A stretch of DNA of 64,000 nucleotides, taken from IMG/VR virus record IMGVR_UViG_3300021963_004854, positions 1-64,000 of that record; one strand, 5' to 3'. The stretch comes from a virus. Shown here one piece after another: positions 23,659 to 33,047 of this stretch (its first letter is position 1; each line of letters begins with the position of its first letter). The position numbers were made by a program, and so were the translations under genes. The notes beneath the pieces are model-generated. The model made no database searches and was not told the DNA's origin. It saw only the letters and a program-made list of their open reading frames with translations.

Positions 23659-23666
23659 ATAAATAG
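23659..23666 (+). promoter_or_regulatory. T4-type late promoter for the baseplate operon
   Basis: Perfect TATAAATA 34 bases before the gp48 start at 23700, in the gap between divergent genes. It would drive gp48, gp53 and the hub genes. Confidence 0.75.
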
Positions 23667-23699
23667 TCCAAACTTGTCTCAATAGGATATTTATTACTA

Positions 23700-24998
23700 A
23701 TGGTAGAAACTACAACTACTGCGGCGCCAACCACAACTTCTTCGCCTCAGCAACAAGCGGCAGATCAGAAGCAGCAAGCACAGGGTGCTCCTGGTGCCGC
23801 GCCGCCGGCTGCCCAGCCAGCGTCTAGATTTTCCAGAGATGTTGATGAATTATCCAATCCGCTTGAGAATGAGAATGAAGCACTTATTTTAAAATATCCT
23901 CAGAATTTAGGAGAAGAAGAACATCTCCATTGGGTAGTTTTTTATCCACTAATTAGAAAAGGTTCTGCTACAGGTAAACCATCTAAGCCAACATCTGGCG
24001 GTGAATTAAAACAATTTATATCTGGTGCTAATAATATCGGAACAGAAAGACAAGCAGACGCAACTACTCAAGCCGCATCCGAAGTAGTAGGTTTTCAGAC
24101 CGGTATGGCAGCTGGCCTCGCTGGCAAATTATTAGATAATGGCGGTAACGCAAACGGCACACCTGCCAATGGACTAGTTTCTGGTATTACAAATGGCTTT
24201 GGTAAATTAGTAGGAAACGCAGGGAATGCATTAATTGGAGGTGGCGTTGGATATTTGGGTGGCAAGGCGGCGGGTGCGGCATATAATGCAGCTACAGTCA
24301 GTTTAGCCAATACTTATATAGGCGAGACTTGCATTGCACTACATGTTTCTGAAAAACTAAGTGCATCATATTCTGCAAACTGGGATGTGGCAGATTTGGG
24401 TGGTCTACTAGCGGCAGCAGGTAGCGGAACTTCTGTGATAGATTCTTTAACGAGTGCAGACGGCGCGGACTACATCGCAAGAAAACTTGGTAAAATTACA
24501 TCAATTGTCGGTGGCGATCTATTGCAAAATGCAGTTGAGGCGTCTACCAAACGAGTTGAAAATCCATACAAACAACAACTATTCAAGAGCATGGGTTTTA
24601 GAAAATTTGCGTTTGATTATAAGTTTTCTCCTCGAAACGAAGCAGAAGCAAGAGCTATTTTCGGCGACGGCGCAAATGAAGTTATGGATAATGGAAACTA
24701 TAAGAAGGGTGGTATTCTATACACATTTCTTAGACATATGCATCCAGAAAAATCTAAGACAACTATGTTCTTAGAATACCCATCAGAATTCTTGATTGTT
24801 TATTATTATCAAGGAAGAGAGAACCAGTTTGTTAGAAAGATTTCAAATTGCGCTCTAACTAGTATGTCAATCGATTACGGCGCAGAGGGTATGACTTCTT
24901 TCTACGATACATGGGGTGTGCCAACAGAATGCACAATTAGATTAGAATTCACAGAACTTGAAACTCTCACCGGCGATAGAATTCAAAAGGGTTATTAA
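23700..24998 (+). CDS. 48: Baseplate tail-tube cap gp48
   Basis: 432 residues (T4: 364). Pro/Thr/Gln-rich N-terminus (about 1-45), a Gly/Ala glycine-zipper-like hydrophobic insert (about 140-200, GVGYLGGKAAGAAYNAA), then the conserved C-terminal domain: FKSMGFRKFAFDYKFSPRNE, LRHMHPEKS, LEYPSEFLIVYYY and NCALTSMSIDYG. gp48 caps the baseplate and starts tube polymerisation with gp54. The ribosome site is weak. It is followed by gp53 after one base, a common marine T4-like order. Confidence 0.88.
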   Translation: MVETTTTAAPTTTSSPQQQAADQKQQAQGAPGAAPPAAQPASRFSRDVDELSNPLENENEALILKYPQNLGEEEHLHWVVFYPLIRKGSATGKPSKPTSGGELKQFISGANNIGTERQADATTQAASEVVGFQTGMAAGLAGKLLDNGGNANGTPANGLVSGITNGFGKLVGNAGNALIGGGVGYLGGKAAGAAYNAATVSLANTYIGETCIALHVSEKLSASYSANWDVADLGGLLAAAGSGTSVIDSLTSADGADYIARKLGKITSIVGGDLLQNAVEASTKRVENPYKQQLFKSMGFRKFAFDYKFSPRNEAEARAIFGDGANEVMDNGNYKKGGILYTFLRHMHPEKSKTTMFLEYPSEFLIVYYYQGRENQFVRKISNCALTSMSIDYGAEGMTSFYDTWGVPTECTIRLEFTELETLTGDRIQKGY

Positions 24999-24999
24999 A

Positions 25000-25503
25000 A
25001 TGTTTTTTCGTTCTTTCCCAAAATTAATCATCAAAATGGATGGAAAAGATACTGTAGTAACAGATATCTTTCGTAGAGTTTCTGTAAATAGATTTGCTAA
25101 TGACTTTATTGACTTACAAACTATTACTATTCCAGACGGCTTCACGATTGAACAGGTAGCTGACAAATATTATGGGGATCCAAATTATCATTGGGTAATT
25201 ATGATATTGAATGATATCATTGATGCTAGAACAGAGTGGCCAATGAATTCTTGGGATCTCGATCTTTATTGCAAAACAAAATATGGTTCAGATGGAATGT
25301 ATGAAGTTCATCATTATAGAACTACAGATGAAAACAAATATATTGTAGATTTTGACGCAGCCGATCTTGCAAATGGTGATATTGAAGAAGTTACTAATCT
25401 GATATATGAGACCGAATTGAATGAATCCAAACGAGAAATCAAAATTCTTCCGCCTAAATATATAGGAAGTTTTGAAGCGATGTATAAGAGTATGATTTCG
25501 TAA
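25000..25503 (+). CDS. 53: Baseplate wedge subunit gp53
   Basis: 167 residues from ATG 25000 (start fits the gp48 junction). RFANDFIDLQTITIPDGFTIEQVADKYYGDPNYHWVIMILND matches the gp53 family; the IPDGFTIEQVADKYYGDPNYHWVI part is LysM-like, as in T4 gp53. A structural component that links wedges around the hub. The next gene starts at 25505, one base after the stop. Confidence 0.9.
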   Translation: MFFRSFPKLIIKMDGKDTVVTDIFRRVSVNRFANDFIDLQTITIPDGFTIEQVADKYYGDPNYHWVIMILNDIIDARTEWPMNSWDLDLYCKTKYGSDGMYEVHHYRTTDENKYIVDFDAADLANGDIEEVTNLIYETELNESKREIKILPPKYIGSFEAMYKSMIS

Positions 25504-25504
25504 T

Positions 25505-27610
25505 ATGCCCGACCAACAAGTAGATAATAGAAAAACGCTTCAAAAAGCGGGTGACGTAAGAGTCAATCAAATTAAATTGTCGAGAACAGTTGATGGTACT
25601 GTTCTCGATTTGGCGCCGTTTATGGTTGAAATTAATATCTACGAAGATATCTTCACTCCATCACTATATGGCAATCTTGTTATAAGAGATTCTAGAAATC
25701 TAGTTGGACAGTTTCCAATCGTAGGAGATGAAGTTCTTCTATTAGATATTGAAACTCCGGGTATGGCAAAAGCTGGTACGGGTCATGACCCACTAAACAA
25801 GATTGAAAAAGCGTTTGCTGTATATGCAGTAAAAAATAGAACCGTCTATGATGATAAAGAGCAGGTGTATGTTTTACACTTCTGTTCACTCGAGGCAATA
25901 TACGATAACGTAACTCGGTTAAGTAAAAAATATACCGGAACAACAGATGATATTATCTATCAAATCTTCGAGGAAAATCTCAGATTACCTAGATATTTTA
26001 AAGATAACATTTCAGAAAACGAATCAGACGATGCCAATAAAAATACTCTGGTTATCGGTGATACTCCTCATCTTTCTAAAGTATCTTTTGTTTCTCCTAT
26101 GTGGTCGCCTATCGAATGTATCAACTGGTTAGCAAAAAGATCAATTGGAACAAAGCGAGATAAATCACCCACTTTTCTTTTCTATGAGACTACTAAGGGT
26201 TTCTATTGCGTATCTCTAGAGGACCTAATTGTAAATCAAATAGAAAGTGAAATGATTTATTCCGAATATGTCTTTAATGCAAATACTCATCAAAACGAGA
26301 TTAAAGAAAATTATTCGAATGTAGAAAATATCACGTTTAAAACTAACCTTGATATTATACAATCGCAGGATCTAGGTCACTTTACTAGCTCTCTTTACAC
26401 ATTTGATATGATTAAAAAAGAAGATGCTCTTTACTACTATGACCACTCGTTCGGGTTCAAAGATACTGTGCATTTGGAGTCTTACAAAAAAGATGGAAGC
26501 AGTGTTGTTAAGGACGACACAAAAACATACAATATGTTATTTCCATTCAACGTTCTTCGCTCGGCATATTCTAAGCCCATCGTGGCAACTCTAAATCCTG
26601 GCGTTTTAGATTCAACCGAGGATAGTATCGATTTACATCCTGATACTTTTGTTTCTCAGCGTCTAAGTAGTTTGATGGATATCAATACACTGAAACTTGA
26701 GATTACTGTGCCCGGAAGAACAGATGCAGAAGTTGGTAGATTGGTCAGATTTTGGTATCCTTCTGTGGGGCAACAGCAAGGAACTGCCGAATTAGTGTTT
26801 GATCCATTTGTCAGTGGATTATACATGATAACTGCAATTCATCATCAAATAACTATTTTCCGACATACTATGACGTTAGAAATTTCTAAGGATTCTTACG
26901 CAAATCCAATTGTCGACCTAACTCTACCCGAAGACGCACCTGGCTCGGTACAGATTGTGCCGGGTGGTGGAAATAGTAGCAGCAACAATTCATCACCCTC
27001 AAATTCATCTGGTGAGCCAACAACTACACCTGCTCCGAACTCGGGAACCCCATCCGGTTCAAGTGCGCCGGGCAACGCTACGCCTGCAGCCGCAGGAAGT
27101 AAGATGTTCGTATTCGGTGATAGTATCGGTGTTGGTGTTCAAACTGCTGGCAAAGCGCCCGGGGCGGCAACCGGTGGTGATAGTCCTAAAGTTGTATTTA
27201 ATAAGATGACTGCATATCTGTCTAAAAATAATATTAAGGGAGCTACGATACTTCTAAGTAGTGGCGCCTCTAATGGGGCTAAATATGAAGTTCAGGGTGA
27301 TAAAATTTATCCGCAGAGAGAATTTGAATATATCGCAAAGCAAATTGAAGCACTTAAAAAGGCTGGCGCGGCCAAGGTTATTCTGCTTGGAACGGCATCA
27401 GGCTATTCTACTTGGTTCCCCAAAACAAAATATACAAAGGGTAAATATCGAGTTGATTTGCGCGGCGTAAACGATCAATTAAGTAAAATTGCAGCATCAA
27501 GTGGTGCGCAGTTTACTGGACCGCTTGAACAGTTTGACGATTTGAAAACAGATGGAATTCATCCTTTCGGTGGCTACTCTAAAATTTGGAAGAAATACTC
27601 AGGTAAATAA
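25505..27610 (+). CDS. Baseplate hub protein (gp27-like) fused to an SGNH-hydrolase domain
   Basis: 701 residues. N-terminal about 470 residues: a gp27-type hub (VDGTVLDLAPFMVEINIYEDIFTPSLYGNLVI, later RTDAEVGRLVRFWYPSVG), which forms the ring that carries the cell-puncturing spike. Then a Ser/Asn/Pro/Thr linker (about 480-530) and a C-terminal SGNH hydrolase-like domain: FVFGDSIGVGV (block I Ser, about 541), ILLSSGASNGA, and DGIHPFGG (catalytic Asp/His, about 682-685). Such a domain could de-esterify surface polysaccharide or peptidoglycan when the tail fires. T4 gp27 (391 residues) has no such domain. Confidence 0.85.
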   Translation: MPDQQVDNRKTLQKAGDVRVNQIKLSRTVDGTVLDLAPFMVEINIYEDIFTPSLYGNLVIRDSRNLVGQFPIVGDEVLLLDIETPGMAKAGTGHDPLNKIEKAFAVYAVKNRTVYDDKEQVYVLHFCSLEAIYDNVTRLSKKYTGTTDDIIYQIFEENLRLPRYFKDNISENESDDANKNTLVIGDTPHLSKVSFVSPMWSPIECINWLAKRSIGTKRDKSPTFLFYETTKGFYCVSLEDLIVNQIESEMIYSEYVFNANTHQNEIKENYSNVENITFKTNLDIIQSQDLGHFTSSLYTFDMIKKEDALYYYDHSFGFKDTVHLESYKKDGSSVVKDDTKTYNMLFPFNVLRSAYSKPIVATLNPGVLDSTEDSIDLHPDTFVSQRLSSLMDINTLKLEITVPGRTDAEVGRLVRFWYPSVGQQQGTAELVFDPFVSGLYMITAIHHQITIFRHTMTLEISKDSYANPIVDLTLPEDAPGSVQIVPGGGNSSSNNSSPSNSSGEPTTTPAPNSGTPSGSSAPGNATPAAAGSKMFVFGDSIGVGVQTAGKAPGAATGGDSPKVVFNKMTAYLSKNNIKGATILLSSGASNGAKYEVQGDKIYPQREFEYIAKQIEALKKAGAAKVILLGTASGYSTWFPKTKYTKGKYRVDLRGVNDQLSKIAASSGAQFTGPLEQFDDLKTDGIHPFGGYSKIWKKYSGK

Positions 27611-27612
27611 TT

Positions 27613-28650
27613 ATGGATAATATTACATCAAACAATAATGCAAATTTTTATTGGTGGTTCGGTTGTGTGGAAGACCGAGACGATCCTCTACGAATGGGTA
27701 GATGCCGCGTTCGTATTATGGGATATCATATCGATGATACTGATATTCTTCCTACTACAGATTTACCTTGGGCTATTCCTATCGGTCCAACAACATCGGC
27801 TGGCACTTCAGGTGTAGGTTGGTCGCCAACTGGTCCAGTTACTGGATCGTGGGTAGTCGGTTTCTTTGCAGACGGCGCAGACGGACAGCACCCTATGTTT
27901 TTCGGAACAGTTGGTTCTATTCCGGGTGGACTTTCTGGAAATGGAGATTGTGAACCGGGTTCTGGACCAGGTAATCAGAACGATCCCACTGGTTCTGGTC
28001 CGGGGTCAGATCAAGATGCTGGCCAGCCAATTAATGGCGGCCCGCCAAACCAAGAGTTTTGGACACTTGTTGCTATTGTTGCGTGTGAGGCTGGCGTAAG
28101 TCTTGCTCGTGCGCAAGATAGAGCCGACGTTGCCCAGACAATTTACAACAGAGCGGCGGCAGCTAAGAAAAATGGATATACCAACGGTGGTGTAAGAGCT
28201 AATATTATCGCTGATAAACAGTATGAACCTTGCTGGTCTAGACCTCGCGCAGGCAAAAAGAACATTGCCAACAATGAATGGAAAAATATCACCGATGTGA
28301 ATAGTGCCGCTAGAGCATGTGGTGGAGGAATAACAGCAAAACAACTTATGGAAGTAGCAAGGCAATTGAAAGACGCAACATATCAAAATAATGCGAAACA
28401 ATTTATTGGTGCAAGAACCGACTTTAGAGGTAACCCACATAAAAATGATGTAATGACTCGTGTAGATAGAGGAAACGGAAATCTTTCTAACGCATTCGGA
28501 TATAATATTAACGGCCGTTATAGGGGTGCAAATGGAATAGCTCAAATTCCAAATTTTGTTACTAGTTATAATTTGGGCGACGGTAAACCAACTGTCACCA
28601 CTACAGCAACCCCCGCTAAGACCACAACTGCCAAACCCGGAGTAAGATAA
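27613..28650 (+). CDS. gp5-like spike OB domain fused to SleB-type cell-wall hydrolase
   Basis: 345 residues. Residues about 10-105 resemble the gp5 N-terminal OB domain (NFYWWFGCVEDRDDPLRMGRCRVRIMGYH; GTVGSIPGG). A Gly/Ser/Pro linker (106-148) follows, then a SleB/Hydrolase_2-like domain (VAIVACEAGVSLARAQDRADVAQTIYNRA), with the candidate catalytic Glu near 160. In T4 gp5 a T4-type lysozyme occupies this place; here a different glycosidase fold seems to do the local peptidoglycan digestion during injection. The C-terminal beta-helix is missing and appears in the next gene. The stop overlaps the next ATG (TAATG). Confidence 0.82.
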   Translation: MDNITSNNNANFYWWFGCVEDRDDPLRMGRCRVRIMGYHIDDTDILPTTDLPWAIPIGPTTSAGTSGVGWSPTGPVTGSWVVGFFADGADGQHPMFFGTVGSIPGGLSGNGDCEPGSGPGNQNDPTGSGPGSDQDAGQPINGGPPNQEFWTLVAIVACEAGVSLARAQDRADVAQTIYNRAAAAKKNGYTNGGVRANIIADKQYEPCWSRPRAGKKNIANNEWKNITDVNSAARACGGGITAKQLMEVARQLKDATYQNNAKQFIGARTDFRGNPHKNDVMTRVDRGNGNLSNAFGYNINGRYRGANGIAQIPNFVTSYNLGDGKPTVTTTATPAKTTTAKPGVR

Positions 28651-31600
28651 TGGCCGATTTTACCACAATTACATTGACTGCGGAAGACCTTGAGGGGCAT
28701 ATTCGAGCGGTTACTGACAAATATGATGATGATTTCAGCATAGGTTCCTTAAGCTCCGAAGCGATTGCAAAACTACTTACAAATTCTGCCGAAGCTCTCA
28801 ATAAAATATATCCGACCAAGGGTGTATTTGGTGATGGCGGAGTTATTCACACTCTATACGAAAGAGTAGATTCTCGCGGTAGATATGGCGCGTGGCGCTT
28901 TACTGTTCAACAGTTAGTGGACGCAGGCGCAGTTGATCAGACTATTATTCCGTGGGCGGCACAAAGATTGGCTGCATCTGGTGATGGTCCTTATGTAGCA
29001 GAAAGAAGATCATCTTGGGCAGACGAGGCATTAAAGCGTTTTGCCACTGAAAATGATGATATGACTTTTGCTTCTCCGAGAACAGAAGAAAGAAATAATA
29101 TTCAATTCTATCTGCTGGCAAATAATCCACCCGCAGAAATTCCCTTCTCTAAAAAGATGATACGCACTTCTGGGGTATCTCCCTTTGCGTCATTTGTATC
29201 GTCTTCTGAAATCAATCAAGTATATTTTGCTTACGAATATTTACAATTTGTTTACAAGATGTTTGTCACCGCGAGAATTGTAAATGAATTAGGACCCTCT
29301 CAAGAAACTATTGCGGGTCTATTGTCAGTTGCATTGTGCGAAAGTTATGATGCTGCAATAAACTTTTCGAATAACGTTATCAAAACAAACACAGACGGCG
29401 TATCTGCCAGATACTGGTATGATATTGGCTGGAATTCAGTAGCAAAGACTCCTCTTGCTACAACAGAAGCCTCTCCTGTTCCAGATCCGGCTGCTACCGC
29501 AGTAACGAACGTAAAGAGTACCGCAACATCGGAAGAGCCACAAGAAGGTAGTGCGGCGGCAGTTACGTCAACTACTACCGATAATGGGAATCCAAATGCT
29601 GAACCTGAGAAGAGTGATACGCCACCAGCGACAGCGGATTCAGCTCAGGTTGCAGAGGCTGCGGAGGCTACATCTACAGAAAAGAATACGGAAAAATATA
29701 ATAGTAAAACCATAACAGAAAATATTATATCGTTAACATATTCAGTTTCTGGCGCAGAGGGTGCAAAGGGTGCATACTCGGCTAGAGTAATAGAAATTTC
29801 TAATAGCAGAATTTTAGCAGCTTCTACAAGCTCAAGCATTCGTGAAAATATGAAATCCGAATTGCTGTCTCAAATACAATCCCAGCAGGATAAGTATCAG
29901 AGAGATTTAGAAAGCATTGCATCCGATGTTGCCGCTGCAAATCCATTGCTAATAAATTTTGGAAATGCAGAACTTGTTTACCTGTGGCAAGGAACTAGTG
30001 GCACAATTTCTATTCGCTATCAGAGTGATACTATCTCATCTTGTTCCGTTACAAATACAAACTTAGATGAAACCTCAGTTTTACAGTTCATCGCAGATGT
30101 AGATAGTAAAATTAAAACTTTCACCGGCGAAAAGAAAAATGATGTAACTAATGCATTTGATAAATTAAATGTTGCTACATTTGCCAGCGTTAAGAATCTA
30201 TATGATGTAGATGAAAAAAGCAAATATTTAAATGAACTATTAGATTCATTGGCTGCGATAAACTCTTCGATTTCTAGTGGTTTCGATACAGATACTATAC
30301 CACTTGAAAACTGGAGAAATGTCGTAGCGACCCAACCAGCCGCGACAACGGAGACTGGTGAAGATGGCTCAACTTCTGTAACTCAGACACAACAGTTTTC
30401 TGACGGTAGTTCGACAACTGTAAAAGTAACAGAAAATGCAGACGGAACAGTATCGAAGCAGAAAGAAGTTGTTCCAGTTGCGCCGCCTCTAGAGAAAAAG
30501 CCCGATACTAATCTTGAAAAAGAGGGTAATGTTCCTCACCCGGAAACTGATCCTGGTATAGCGTCAGGTCCAAATCACTTATCTTCAAATGATGCGCAAA
30601 ACAAACCACAGAATACTACGACTGCAAATCAGAAAAACCAGTCAAAGGGATTTCAGGATCCTAATAGGACGTATCCATCTAAAGACCATCAAAATAAACC
30701 AGATACTAATCCTCTAGCAGTGGGTGAAAACTCTACACATATTCAGAATTCACCTAAAACACCTGCTGGTGATAAATCTGGAATGAGTCGAGGTGCATCT
30801 CCCGCTGCCAGAAATGCTACAAGAAAACGTGAAGTAAAAATGGCGGGCAGAAATGGCGCAACTTGGTCACAGCCAGAATCGCCATATGCGGCACAATATC
30901 CATATAACAAAGTCTTTGGTGGCGAATCTGGACACGCACTTGAAATCGATGATACTCCTGGTGCAGAAAGATTGAACTTTGCTCACCGCTCTGGTACATA
31001 TGACGAAACTGGCCCAGACGGAACAAAAGTAAGTCGCATCGTCGGTGATGGTTATACTATCTACGACAAAGATGGCTACATATTAATTGAAGGTCAAGCA
31101 AACGTTCACGTTGCTGGTAAATGCAACGTATTCATTGCGGGTGACACCAATCTAACTATGCATGGTAAAGCATCGATTGATATTCATAATGATCTGGACT
31201 TAAACGTTGGCGGTCACATCGCTGTTACTGCCGGTAAGGGTATATTTGTTCGTAACCAAGGCATCTTCTCACTTGATAACGTAGGTGATATTGAAATGCG
31301 AGGTAAGGGCAATCTTACTCAAGAGATTGTTGGTGCATATAACTTAACAACAACCGGTGGTTATAATATGACTTCCAAGGGTGACTCCCATATTAAGGTT
31401 GTTGGAGTTACCTACTCTACTTCTAAGGGTGACATGAACTTCTGCACCGAGGGAGTATTCAAAGCCAAGTCAACTGGTGATATGAACTTGAAGACTGGCG
31501 CTATCATGAAGCAAGAAAGCGCGGGTGCTTTCAACACAAAATCTGGCGCCGCAATCAATCACGAAGGCGCAGGAAATATTAACTTGAAGGCGCCTCTTGT

Positions 31601-32639
31601 TGCATCTTCGCCAATTGATACTTCAACCATTGATGTATCGACTGCAAATGTTACAACACTAAATGCTGGCACAACAAACCTCAAGGGAACACATAACTCA
31701 ACCGATGATACCACAAATATTCGCGGCACAACAACTGCTAGTGTTACTGTACCAGCAAGCGCAGTGGCATCGGTAGAAGCAGATTGCGCACAGGCAGCTC
31801 CATTATCCGCACCAGTTCCTTTGGAGAAGCCAGTAAGTATCTCTCGCGGTGCAAGCAATAATCAGAGTTTAGCGGATTCTGGTAACGCTGGCACGGGTGC
31901 AAATGGAACTGGTCCGAGTAGCACAGGTGAAACTCCTGCCATGGCGACTGACGGTTCAGATAATAGAGATACCAGTTGCGTCAATGGAACAGATGGTTCA
32001 ACATCCAATAATGGTGATGGCGTTAATGACGGCTCAGCTTCTCCGGGTGGTGAAAGCGTAGTTGGTCCATATAATCCTCCGCCAAGTGGACCATATAATA
32101 AATCTCCATCCGGTAAGACTTATGCTCTACCCACTGTTACTGGTAAAAATATTCCACAAACACTGCAACTATCAGATCACTATACTGTTAAAGACCTAAT
32201 GGCTGGTTCTTACTATAAGGGCTATTATCAGTCAGTGAAGCACTGGGCGGTTCAGGATATTCTTATCAATCTTCAAGCAATGGCAAACCTTGTATTGGAG
32301 CCATTGAGACTCAAATATCCAGGCTTCACTATGACTTCTGGGTATAGAACTTATCCATATGCACCTGGTAACGGCGCAAAACTTTCCGCTCACCACATCG
32401 GCTGCGGCATCGATTTTCAGTGGCGAGGAAGAAACTATAAGGGTATGCTAGAAGTTGGTAACTGGATCGCAAAAAATATTGCGGTTGACCAAGTAATCTA
32501 TGAAGCTCAAAGTTGGATTCACATCGGTCTGTATGCACCAAGTGCATCTGGTAGAAAACAAAGAAGACAGTGGTTTGAATCTGATAAGAATGGTAATTCA
32601 ATTAAAGGCAAAATTTATAATGCTGGCATTCGTGTATAA
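28650..32639 (+). CDS. Giant spike protein: gp5-type beta-helix with C-terminal M15-type peptidase
   Basis: 1329 residues. A helical N-terminal region (to about 600, with Thr/Glu/Pro-rich insert 270-340), then disordered Asn/Pro/Lys stretches. Then a gp5C/VgrG-like region (GGESGHALEIDDTPGAERL, IYDKDGYILIEG, then repeated short strands such as GNLTQEIVGAYNLTTTGG, about 750-1000) that would form the trimeric needle. At the end is a Peptidase_M15-like domain: LSAHHIGCGIDFQ (HxxGxxxD zinc ligands, about 1249) and SWIHIGLY (third His, about 1290). M15 enzymes cut D-Ala or other cross-links in peptidoglycan. T4 splits or lacks these functions. Confidence 0.85.
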   Translation: MADFTTITLTAEDLEGHIRAVTDKYDDDFSIGSLSSEAIAKLLTNSAEALNKIYPTKGVFGDGGVIHTLYERVDSRGRYGAWRFTVQQLVDAGAVDQTIIPWAAQRLAASGDGPYVAERRSSWADEALKRFATENDDMTFASPRTEERNNIQFYLLANNPPAEIPFSKKMIRTSGVSPFASFVSSSEINQVYFAYEYLQFVYKMFVTARIVNELGPSQETIAGLLSVALCESYDAAINFSNNVIKTNTDGVSARYWYDIGWNSVAKTPLATTEASPVPDPAATAVTNVKSTATSEEPQEGSAAAVTSTTTDNGNPNAEPEKSDTPPATADSAQVAEAAEATSTEKNTEKYNSKTITENIISLTYSVSGAEGAKGAYSARVIEISNSRILAASTSSSIRENMKSELLSQIQSQQDKYQRDLESIASDVAAANPLLINFGNAELVYLWQGTSGTISIRYQSDTISSCSVTNTNLDETSVLQFIADVDSKIKTFTGEKKNDVTNAFDKLNVATFASVKNLYDVDEKSKYLNELLDSLAAINSSISSGFDTDTIPLENWRNVVATQPAATTETGEDGSTSVTQTQQFSDGSSTTVKVTENADGTVSKQKEVVPVAPPLEKKPDTNLEKEGNVPHPETDPGIASGPNHLSSNDAQNKPQNTTTANQKNQSKGFQDPNRTYPSKDHQNKPDTNPLAVGENSTHIQNSPKTPAGDKSGMSRGASPAARNATRKREVKMAGRNGATWSQPESPYAAQYPYNKVFGGESGHALEIDDTPGAERLNFAHRSGTYDETGPDGTKVSRIVGDGYTIYDKDGYILIEGQANVHVAGKCNVFIAGDTNLTMHGKASIDIHNDLDLNVGGHIAVTAGKGIFVRNQGIFSLDNVGDIEMRGKGNLTQEIVGAYNLTTTGGYNMTSKGDSHIKVVGVTYSTSKGDMNFCTEGVFKAKSTGDMNLKTGAIMKQESAGAFNTKSGAAINHEGAGNINLKAPLVASSPIDTSTIDVSTANVTTLNAGTTNLKGTHNSTDDTTNIRGTTTASVTVPASAVASVEADCAQAAPLSAPVPLEKPVSISRGASNNQSLADSGNAGTGANGTGPSSTGETPAMATDGSDNRDTSCVNGTDGSTSNNGDGVNDGSASPGGESVVGPYNPPPSGPYNKSPSGKTYALPTVTGKNIPQTLQLSDHYTVKDLMAGSYYKGYYQSVKHWAVQDILINLQAMANLVLEPLRLKYPGFTMTSGYRTYPYAPGNGAKLSAHHIGCGIDFQWRGRNYKGMLEVGNWIAKNIAVDQVIYEAQSWIHIGLYAPSASGRKQRRQWFESDKNGNSIKGKIYNAGIRV

Positions 32640-32647
32640 ATATACTC

Positions 32648-33046
32648 ATGGCTATAAAACAAGTAAACAAAATATATTCGGATATTGATCTAAACTTCTC
32701 GTCACATCCCATAACTGGTGATGTGGCGATGAAGTATGATGTGCAGTCAGTAAAGCAGTCTTTAAAAACATTAATTCTTACTCAATACTATGAGCGTCCT
32801 TTTCAGCCAAGATTAGGGTCTCCTATTTACAAATTATTATTTGAGAATTTAGATGTTATTACCGCTAATGCATTGAAGATTCAATTAGAACTATTGATTG
32901 CAAAACATGAGCCAAGAATAAAAACACATACGGTAGACGTTCTTCCTTTGTATGATAGTAATTCTTTTAGAGTTGAAATATATTTTCATGTTATAGGAAT
33001 TTCCGAACCAGCAACATATTCAACTATTCTGAGAAGAAGAAGATAA
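32648..33046 (+). CDS. 25: Baseplate wedge subunit gp25
   Basis: 132 residues, equal to T4 gp25. DIDLNFSSHPITGDVAMKYDVQSVKQSLKTLILT and ERPFQPRLGSPIYKLLFE are the classical gp25/lysozyme-like wedge signature, shared with T6SS TssE. Structural, sheath-nucleating wedge component. A TATAAATA string at 32635-32642 overlaps the previous stop but lies too near the ATG to be its promoter. It is two bases from gp6. Confidence 0.93.
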   Translation: MAIKQVNKIYSDIDLNFSSHPITGDVAMKYDVQSVKQSLKTLILTQYYERPFQPRLGSPIYKLLFENLDVITANALKIQLELLIAKHEPRIKTHTVDVLPLYDSNSFRVEIYFHVIGISEPATYSTILRRRR

Positions 33047-33047
33047 A

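Noticed and set aside
32635-32642. TATAAATA as the gp25 promoter
   Set aside because: It overlaps the previous stop codon and leaves only 5 bases before the gp25 ATG, so it could not serve gp25; at best it could serve gp6 onward.
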